From Oxyruncus cristatus (Eukaryota > Chordata > Aves > Passeriformes > Cotingidae): a DNA stretch of 64,000 bases. Location: the NCBI GenBank assembly GCA_013399855.1, contig VXAY01002816.1, forward strand, positions 237,602 through 301,601. Reading direction: 5' to 3'. A program made the translations under genes and the position numbers. Of the stretch, positions 57,226-64,000 are shown piece by piece. The notes under the pieces were generated by a model that saw only the letters and a program-made list of their open reading frames with translations, was not told where the DNA came from and ran no database searches. The number at the start of each line of letters is the position of its first letter. Position 1 is the first letter of the stretch.

Positions 57226-58959
57226 GTATGTTCTTAGGGATACTCTCCTTCTTTTGGCAAATCAGTTTGAAACAGAAACTCTTATATTTAACCTTAAAGT
57301 TTATAAGCTTTTGCATCACCTCCCTTACTGTAGCTTTAAAAAAAACCCAAAAAACAACAACAATAAAAAAAGATTATGCATTTGATGCTTTGGGAGAAGA
57401 ACTTGATTTCTTTTTTTTTGGAATGACATCTAACTTCTTGAGGTGTGAAATCTGGAGGCAGGTTTGCCAGTCATGCATTGAACAGCTATTACCTTCATCT
57501 TCAAGGTACACTATAAACTGAGGGCTTTGATACAGAGAAGTGTAACAGGGATGAGAAGAGGTTTGCTTCCATCTCATAGGGAAGAACACGCTTCTTGGCA
57601 CAGGAAACCATGATGTTGCTCCTTGCATCCTTTAAAGTTGTTCAGGAGCATGTGAAGGATGGATCTTGTGCTTATCCAGTCATCCTTCCAGGGCTTTAAT
57701 TCCCCTCAGTACGAGCAAGAAAGCAAACTTCATTCACACCAACCAATAGATATGTATATATTTATGTATACACATATATATATATTCAAAGCTTATGATT
57801 CTGCTCAGCAAACCACGCTGCCTCAACACAGCGTGATATCAGCTGCACAAACAGGAGAAACATGCTGATGAGACTCAATTAAGTGGTATAAAAGAATTCA
57901 CTCAATTGACTTGGTGCATTCCTGAGCACATTTCCCACAGACAAGATCCAGGAATGCTCAAGAGGGCAATGATCAATGAACTGAGCACAAAGGCCTTTGG
58001 ATTTCTCAAGTTTTTTCAATATCTGAGAGAGTCAGATCAAAAAGCTTTTGGAAAAAAATAAAAATGGTTTGCTATAGACTAGAAGGGTATGCACAGGCCC
58101 AAACCCCAGCACAAGTTCCCTGCAATCAGAAAACTCTATGTTTCAAAAAATGTGTTTTGTGTGGAGAAGAAAGGTCTAAGGTCTCACTCATTCCTCTGTG
58201 CTGGTCACTGATAACTTAAGAAGCAGTTTAAAAGTAAAAAAAAAAAAAAAGAAAAAGTTTGTGGAACTGCTCTTTTCTTCCCATGATTTAGAGGAGTGAG
58301 TTCTGCCACGTTCCACCCATAGAGTCCGGGAAGCAGCTTCTCCCTGCAGGATTTGTGAGGTACTCTGGCCAGCCATATGATACCTCTGTCTGTGTGAGAA
58401 GATGCCTTCCTAGACAGCAAGGTCCTCTTGTTTCCAGAAAGCACCCAACAGACTTCTGGTTGGAAGGAAAAAAAAAAAAAAATCATGGCTTGTCCCAGCT
58501 TAATTTGGCACGGTTTGCAGTAGGAAAAGAATATTAATTGCATTTTAAAAATAATCTACTCAGCTAACATCAATAAACTGTAAAATCAGACTTAATGCGA
58601 AGAGCTAGGATCCGTGCTGGTTGGAAGCAGAGAGTGTTGAAGGAGGAAATTTTGTAAACTTTTTTGGATGACAGGAAACGTTGGCACTGCCACCATCTTC
58701 ACAGCTATTGTCCCTGATGAAACTGGCTTTTGCTACTTCCTCAGCCATACAGGGCCTCTATAGCCTCTTTTCTCCCTTTGTTGAATGCTTTGATGAGAGG
58801 TTCAAATCTTTTGTCCCTGCTATATTTAGTATCTCTCCTTGTATGCAATAGTTTTCATTCCCCTCCAGATGTTAATCGAAGTCCAATAACTGCTCTTGAG
58901 AGCCAAGACAGATGTAAGCTATTTTTTAAAACACAATTCAAGCCAACTTTATTTCTTTG
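57226..58959. other. Non-coding stretch with TA repeat and A runs
   Basis: A TATA-rich alternating tract lies at about 57750-57786 (tatgtatatatttatg, cacatatatatatatt). A runs occur at 58236-58250 and 58470-58483. Otherwise unique; nothing else supported. Confidence 0.4.
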
Positions 58960-59092
58960 AGATGTAAAAATATAATGAAGTGTTATGAATGCCTTTTAAT
59001 GCCATAGAAATGCAAAAATAAGTGCTATAATAATCATCAGATTATTTATCATCATCTGTCAAAGCCAAATCATAGCTCTAATAGCAATCACC
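58960..59092. promoter_or_regulatory. Candidate conserved non-coding element (MEIS/homeodomain motifs)
   Basis: AT-rich, non-repetitive block with ttttaatgccatag, a TATAATAATCATCAG run, a MEIS-type CTGTCA (59056-59061) directly after an ATCAT repeat, and ctctaatagcaatca. No open frame. Enhancer-like texture; inference only. Confidence 0.25.
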
Positions 59093-59600
59093 ATGGCTGG
59101 GCTCCAATGCAATTATTATCAGGGACCTGCTCCAAAGTCCAAAGTCAACAAGAAACTTTCTCCCCACTGAGTTCAGGGTACTTTGGATCAGGCTCCAAAC
59201 TTCCTAAGCTTGCAGAAGCTGCCTTTGGTCCTCCCAAAGTCAACACTCGCAACAGAGAGGTTGCTGATGGTGGAGATACTTCAAGAAAGCAACGTCCACA
59301 GCACTGCCTGGGGGACTGTGGGCAACCAGGTTTAAAAAGGAGTTCAGTCCTTTTTCCTTGTTAGCTCCTTTTGCTGTACCCATGACTGCTACCTCAACCA
59401 CTGAGGTGATGCTGATCAGCCTCAGTGTTCCTGTTCATGCTCAAGGATCCTGCAAAAAGACAGTGACTGTTAATTGCCCTGTATTGACCTGGCAGGTCGA
59501 AGTGCTTTTGCAACTTACCCAAAAAATGGCAACTGGACTTTTTCTTTTCCCAGCCTCTCGACCTCATGCTTGAAGATCACGCCTAAGGAGCATAAATAAA
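59093..59600 (+). other. Short-ORF cluster ending at a poly(A) signal (hypothetical)
   Basis: ATG at 59093 sits in an ideal Kozak context (caccATGG) and opens a 25-codon frame (MAGLQCNYYQGPAPK at its start). A second ATG at 59107 opens 85 codons to 59364 (TCSKVQSQQETF early, KVNTRNREVADGG later). A third frame is open at 59358-59573 (contains MTATSTTEVMLISLS). AATAAA follows at 59595-59600, 22 bases after the last stop, with a GT-rich stretch behind it. A 35-base gt...ag segment between the second and third frames would fuse them in phase but is too short to be a normal vertebrate intron; a frameshift in a decayed gene is an alternative. No family recognised. Confidence 0.12.
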
Positions 59601-59874
59601 GTTGAGATCTGGTGTCTTACAACCAGTAATGATCACAAGCCTTGACAGCTTAGTAAACTATTAGCAGCAAAGGCTAATTGCTGCTGCAGGACACGGAGCT
59701 TGAATATGGTGTGTTACGTGATCTTTATCTGCTCTGAGTAAATTCCTATCTGATATCCAACCATACAAAGTGGCAATATTGAAAAATAAGAAGCAAAACC
59801 CCAAAACCAACCAACAGTGACAATGGGGACGTATTTTCCTCTTGACAGAAAAACCAGCTACCTTTTGGAAATCA
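59601..59874. other. Non-coding stretch, nothing recognised
   Basis: Unique sequence up to the first CR1 fragment; nothing supported. Confidence 0.45.
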
Positions 59875-60053
59875 GAGAATCATGGAATCCCAGAATATGC
59901 TGAGTTGGAAGGGACACAAAAGGATCACCGAGTTGAACTGCCAGCCCTGCTCAGGACCAAGAGTCACACCATGCGCCTGAGAGTATAATCCAAACACTCC
60001 TTGGACTCTGGCAGGCTTGGTGCTGTGACCACTTCCTTGGTACACTCTGGAAT
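59875..60053 (-). mobile_element. CR1 LINE, 3' end fragment (minus strand)
   Basis: The reverse complement of a CR1 3' end, reading on the + strand agaatcatggaatcccagaa, then gctgagttggaagggacac, cacaccatgcgcctgagagt, and ctggcaggcttggtgctgtg followed by accac. It breaks off at 60053, just inside the block that usually continues with the accaccctctgggtgaagaa stretch. The continuation appears 1.15 kb further on (61209-61410). Confidence 0.9.
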
Positions 60054-61208
60054 TGTTTAAGCAGTTGACAAATAGAATGATCAGAGCAGCAGTCTGTTTA
60101 TCATGTCATCTAGAACAGCATTACAAATGCAGCACTGTAGCTTGCAAGATTTAGCAGTATTAAAACCGGTGCAAACACAGAGACAGGAATAGGTCTTAAA
60201 CCTGCCAGAACAAGTACTGAGGAAGCTTAGTACTTATCGGTGCGACTGTCATCTCCCTTCAGGCCTGCAGATAACAGCTTCCAGCTTACATTCACATTTC
60301 AGTTTCCTCAAAGGAACTATTATGTTTAGGGTTTCAGCCCTCAAACCCCTAATTGCCAAGACAAAGCCTCAGTGACAGTTCTTGCCAGGTGTCCCCTGTT
60401 GGGCTCTCCAGGTTATCCAGGTTACACTGAATTCCTGCAACGGGGAGTTCAGTCCCATTAGCAACCTTGTCCCACACGGAATCTTAGGTCTCTTCAAAGA
60501 ACTGACTTGACAGTGGGGTGCTCCAGACTTACACCCTTCTTACTTGGCACATGCAGCCAAGCCCATGCCCACCCAATAATGTCCTTGAGGGGAGTCAGCA
60601 CACGGTCACAGCCCAGGGAGCCAGGCCTGTGCACCCAGGCACCACACATCCAACAGATTCCCGGAGATATGTGCTTCTGACTCACCAGCTTGCCAACACA
60701 GCAGGCAAAGCCTAGCACATTTATAAATAATCTGGGGGAAACTCAGGGGAAACCGTAGTTTTCCTCCCTCACGGGAGCTGCTTTAAGCAGGAGCTCCTTC
60801 TTCTTAGATGTTTTTGAGTAACTCTGCAGCATAAAAGATCTGAATGCAAATCAGATGCTCGAGGTGTTCAATGGACAGACAGGAGTCTTCACCTGTAGGT
60901 ACCAAGAGCAGGGTAAGCATCAAGAGCATCACAAGCCCGTGCAGCCTGTGCTGAAATCTGTGCTTTAGTCTCATGGCTTTTAGTTTAAAGTTAGTCTGGA
61001 CACGTCTCCATGCCTCCTTCCAAGCTGGTATAAGTGCTGCACACCAAAGCTCGGAGTTCTGGTGGAGCAGCAGCAAAACTTTTTTCAAGTCAATGAACTG
61101 AAGGATGACATCGAACTTTAGACAAATCTTTCCACTGGACCATGTCACAGCTCTCCTAGCAGTCAAAGCTTAAATATTTAGAGATTATGACATTGCCTCC
61201 AAAACACA
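60054..61208. mobile_element. Unidentified 1,155-bp insert splitting a CR1 copy; candidate solo LTR
   Basis: The two flanking CR1 pieces are in the same orientation and nearly contiguous in the consensus order, missing only a few tens of bases, so the intervening DNA probably inserted after the CR1 did. Its edges read TGTTTAAG at 60054 and AAAACACA at 61208, i.e. TG...CA, as in retroviral-type LTRs, in both orientations. The flanks GAAT and TAAT match at 3 of 4 bases, a weak candidate target duplication. Inside there is a TATA-like tttataaataa (60720-60730). A minus frame at 60804-61166 opens at TTG and shows no retroviral motif. Which family, and whether it is an LTR at all, cannot be decided by eye; two independent CR1 insertions is the alternative. 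Confidence 0.3.
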
Positions 61209-61410
61209 TAATTCCTTCCTAGACATCCCCTGGCACAACTTGAGGCTGTTTCCTCTTGTTCTATCACTCGTCACTTGGGAAAAGAGACTCATACAAACCC
61301 CTCACTACATTCAGGTAGCTGTAGAGAGTGGAAGTCTCCCCTGAGCCTGCTTGTCTCCAAGCTAAACAACCCCAGCTTCCTCAGCTGTTTCTCATAGGAC
61401 TTGTTGTCTA
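61209..61410 (-). mobile_element. CR1 LINE fragment continuing the 59,875-60,053 copy (minus strand)
   Basis: Reverse-complement CR1: catcccctggcacaacttga, then ggctgtttcctcttgttcta, cttgggaaaagagactcat, tctcccctgagcctgcttgt, ctccaagctaaacaacccca and tcagctgtttctcataggac. This is the part of the CR1 3' UTR/ORF end that lies just 5' of the block at 59875-60053, so both pieces fit one original copy. Confidence 0.92.
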
Positions 61411-62189
61411 ATATCAGAACAGCAGGGTAATTTTAACTGTCCATATCTCTCGTGGACCATAATCAGAGCAAACAGAATTCAGGTGATCTTGAAACCCACT
61501 GTATTAACACAGGTGCACTGCTGGAACACAGATCACACACACTGACCAGCAGCTCATGAGCAACAACTTGGGAATAACTGTGCTAGCATCTTACTCTGTA
61601 CATTGCTGGCTACTAATATAATTTCCCTTAATTCCCTCACAGAATGTCAACTTATTCTGCAAAATCAGAGCTTTCCAGTATAAAGAAGCAGATCAAGGTT
61701 AAAGTACTGCATCAAAAACGTGATAAGTGGCACAAAATCTTCTCCCTGTGGCTGTCCATGCTCAGTTGATGTAGTGACTTTTCAGGTGGTAGATTTGACC
61801 ATTCTGCAGCAAATGTCACTGAGGCAAAAGGCATCCAACCCTGCTGCATTTTCACAGTGCTCATGGCAAGCCCAAGCCCACAGAAAGGTGACTCTCCTGT
61901 TTAATATCCAGCCTCAAGTGAACAGAATAGTCAACTAGTGCTACTCTGACAGCAGGTCTAAACAACTGGATGTATCCCATATTTCAAAAAAGCCAAGTCA
62001 ATCAGAACCAATAGTTAGCCAAAACACAAGGACAATAGGTCTGTGATGAGTACAAGGGATAATCAAGTGCTAATCAGTAGCAAAATCTGTAAACCTGAAG
62101 TAATGATAGAGATGCCAGAGCAGTGGTTATTCATTGTCCCTGTATAAAACAGCTAGAATATCATTAGCCATTACCTTTTCAAAACACAT
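61411..62189. other. Non-coding stretch, nothing recognised
   Basis: Unique sequence; one 72-codon frame at 61720-61938 without motif. Confidence 0.42.
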
Positions 62190-62470
62190 GGGCAAAGAAA
62201 ATTCCTGATTATTATGGTAGACTACAGGACAATCCAATTATTATTCTCAGCATAAATACTCCTTGTAATTGATGGGCCACAGTGTTAAACTCTGCTAACA
62301 TATTTTCTCCATTAAAAGTTAAAAGCAAGTCATTGAAGATTTTGAGCAATCTGGCAACCTCTGCACAATTAGCTGGGCTTCAAAATGCTAATTAGCCCAT
62401 TTTAGGAGATGTGTCCTCTCGCTCCATGTGTCCTAGTAATAAACATAAGTGTTCGTGTTTCTATTGCTGT
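62190..62470. promoter_or_regulatory. Candidate conserved element rich in homeodomain sites
   Basis: Contains the perfect palindrome GCTAATTAGC (62387-62396), CACAATTAGC shortly before it, TAATTGATGG (62266-62275), CCAATTATTATT (62234-62245), and several further ATTA cores, with no open frame and no repeat. The paired TAATTA-type palindrome is a classic dimeric homeodomain site. The call rests on motif density. Confidence 0.32.
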
Positions 62471-62520
62471 ATGATTATCATATATTAAACATCATCATCC
62501 TTAAATTCACAATGAGCAAT

Positions 62521-62554
62521 GTACACATAACTAAAATGTACACATAACTAAAAT
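62521..62554. repeat. Perfect 17-bp tandem duplication
   Basis: gtacacataactaaaat at 62521-62537 is repeated identically at 62538-62554. Confidence 0.93.
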
Positions 62555-63429
62555 AGATGAATATTTGGGATCGGTTTGTAATCCATTGGTGGGGTAAATG
62601 ATAATCAAAAACCTCCTCCAGGAGGGAAAAGAAGGATGCCAACTCAACGAGTTCCTGACTCAACGAGTGGATGAGAGTGTAATGCATGTTGCTGGGTTGG
62701 TTACTCACTGGGTGTATCCTGAGACAAAGATCTTGGTAGAGACTGTGAATGGTACTTCATCTTATAAACAACAGAGGCTGTGTTTTAGTGCAGTGAGCCA
62801 TACAGGACAGGACAGGGGATTGTTAATGCAACTACATCGATGTTTACTTTATTCCTCCTGAAAGAGAAGCCGGCTCACCCTGAGACTTTGTCTAGAAGGT
62901 GTTCTCTGGGTTCAATCCTCCGGCCACTGTCACTGCCAGTCACTGATTTCAGGGAGTCACCTGGGAAGTCAAGGGAGCCAGTGTTTCTTCTTCCAGCTGT
63001 GGACATTCAGTGGGTATCTGGGCTGTGGCTGTCCTTGGAGAGCAGGGTGTGACACCAGAGAGCACCTGCTCTGCCACCCCTGGGACATGGCAGAGCTGCT
63101 CTGACACATCCCACTGCCATGAACCTACCTGCTCTTGGCCCAGCCTGGAGCAAACTGTCAGGAGAGGATGCCCAGGGATGGAGACCTTATACTGAGGGGG
63201 ACACCAAATTGAGCAGGATCCCAGCAACAGGGACATTCTCACCACTTCTTTCTCTACACTTCAGACATTTTTGGGGGAGTTTGGGAATGCACCTGCGCTT
63301 TGGCACTTTCAAAACATAGTTCTAAGCACCCCTGTTTAAAACAACTTTCCACTTGGTAACACACACGACCAGAAGAGCTATCAGGCTCCACCAGCTCACC
63401 AGACTTGCTGGTCGCAATTACTTCGTTCA
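62555..63429. other. Non-coding stretch before the CpG-rich edge
   Basis: Unique sequence, GC rising after about 62880. A B-box-like ggttcaatcc (62909-62918) has no matching A box, so no tRNA is called. On the minus strand a donor-like GTCTG/GTGAGC (complement of 63394-63400) could end a first exon starting in the CpG-rich edge. Confidence 0.38.
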
Positions 63430-63653
63430 ACTTTGGTTCAGTCGGGCTGAGGGGGAACCAGTCGAGGGGAACCAACCCCTGGATGGGATCTGCCCGGCAC
63501 GACCCTCGAGTCTCCGCGGGGGCGAAGGGGTGAATTGGGTCAGAGGTGTCGTTTCACAGCGAGAAGAGGGGTCTCAGCCTGCTCCGGCCCCGAGGGAGAT
63601 CAGCCGGCCCCGGGGGGACCAGCCGGCCCCGGGGGGACCCGCGGCTCCCGAGG
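63430..63653. promoter_or_regulatory. CpG-rich edge, probable shore of a CpG-island promoter
   Basis: CpG density jumps here relative to the whole window: ctccgcgggggcgaagggg, gtgtcgtttcacagcgag, ctccggccccgag, and two 19-bp tandem units of cagccggccccgggggga type (63601-63619, 63620-63638) ending acccgcggctcccgagg. GC-box-like strings (ccggccccgggggg, gggggcgaagggg) are present. It runs directly into a gap. In vertebrates such a transition usually marks the promoter and first exon of a gene; orientation cannot be told from this side. Confidence 0.6.
63601..63638. repeat. 19-bp GC-rich tandem repeat, two copies
   Basis: Two perfect units of cagccggccccggggggac (63601-63619) and its repeat at 63620-63638; a partial divergent continuation (ccgcggctcccgagg) follows. 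The repeat may continue inside the gap. Confidence 0.85.
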
Positions 63654-64000
63654 NNNNNNNNNNNNNNNNNNNNNNNNNNNNNNNNNNNNNNNNNNNNNNN
63701 NNNNNNNNNNNNNNNNNNNNNNNNNNNNNNNNNNNNNNNNNNNNNNNNNNNNNNNNNNNNNNNNNNNNNNNNNNNNNNNNNNNNNNNNNNNNNNNNNNNN
63801 NNNNNNNNNNNNNNNNNNNNNNNNNNNNNNNNNNNNNNNNNNNNNNNNNNNNNNNNNNNNNNNNNNNNNNNNNNNNNNNNNNNNNNNNNNNNNNNNNNNN
63901 NNNNNNNNNNNNNNNNNNNNNNNNNNNNNNNNNNNNNNNNNNNNNNNNNNNNNNNNNNNNNNNNNNNNNNNNNNNNNNNNNNNNNNNNNNNNNNNNNNNN
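63654..64000. other. Assembly gap (347 N)
   Basis: Unresolved bases to the end of the window, directly after very GC-rich sequence; typical of short-read dropout in avian GC-rich promoters. True length unknown. Confidence 0.98.

Noticed and set aside
60804..61166. 120-codon minus frame with a hydrophobic stretch, inside the putative insert
   Set aside because: Opens at TTG, first ATG is mid-frame, no envelope, gag or pol motif recognised.
62909..62918. GGTTCAATCC resembling a Pol III B box
   Set aside because: No A box at the right distance and no cloverleaf could be drawn.
1..64000. CRISPR arrays, prokaryotic operons, phage or plasmid features, mitochondrial insertions
   Set aside because: No regularly spaced repeats, no dense ORFs with ribosome-binding sites, and no recognisable mitochondrial genes; CR1 LINEs and intron-like texture point to a bird nuclear genome.

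Overview
This window reads as non-coding nuclear DNA from a bird, in a draft assembly. The best evidence is several 3'-truncated CR1 LINE copies with the avian-type 3' end (octamer tails such as ATTCTGTGATTCT or ATTCTATGAT, and the 'ccaacccaaaccattctatg' type 3' UTR). Further support comes from vertebrate-like low CpG, splice-site-like signals, poly(A)/poly(T) tracts and simple repeats, with no operons, prokaryotic gene density or ribosome-binding sites. Crocodilians or turtles also carry CR1 and are not formally excluded.

Layout. 1-20 kb: no recognisable gene; AT-rich unique sequence with blocks that look like conserved non-coding elements (about 8.19-8.40, 9.79-10.24, 10.56-10.72 and 15.54-16.01 kb) and several splice-flanked open stretches. 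20-32 kb: a CR1 3' end (20.0-20.3 kb), A-rich and alternating purine-pyrimidine repeats, a perfect nuclear-receptor-type palindrome (26.9 kb), a GGCAA-type purine array (27.6-27.8 kb), a short CR1 tail (28.0 kb), and a near-identical 205-bp tandem duplication separated by a single N, probably an assembly artefact (30.1-30.6 kb). 32-42 kb: a poly(A)-flanked 40-N gap (32.3 kb), an octamer/MEF2/CCAAT-containing block (33.1 kb) and mostly featureless sequence. 42-50 kb: a 1-kb CR1 3' half (42.07-43.04 kb), a separate decayed CR1 endonuclease-domain fragment (47.67-48.13 kb), and the two best coding-exon candidates (46,657-46,758 and 49,282-49,517), which share strand and compatible phase. 50-64 kb: a 12-unit ATGGA pentanucleotide array (55.6 kb), a short-ORF cluster ending at a poly(A) signal (59.1-59.6 kb), one CR1 copy apparently split by a 1.15-kb unidentified insert with TG...CA ends (59.9-61.4 kb), a homeodomain-motif-rich block (62.2-62.5 kb), and a GC/CpG-rich edge (63.43-63.65 kb) running into a 347-base N gap.

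How it fits together. I recognise no host gene with confidence. The CpG-rich right edge looks like the shore of a CpG-island promoter whose core is lost in the terminal gap. The rest could be the long intron or flanking regulatory desert of that gene or a neighbour. The exon-like stretches are hypotheses from splice signals plus open frames; vertebrate introns hold many pseudo-exons, so each has low confidence. No convincing new system was found. The most informative leads are the two phase-compatible exons, the nested insertion in CR1, the ATGGA array (a tandem of TEAD-type GGAATG motifs) and the probable false duplication.
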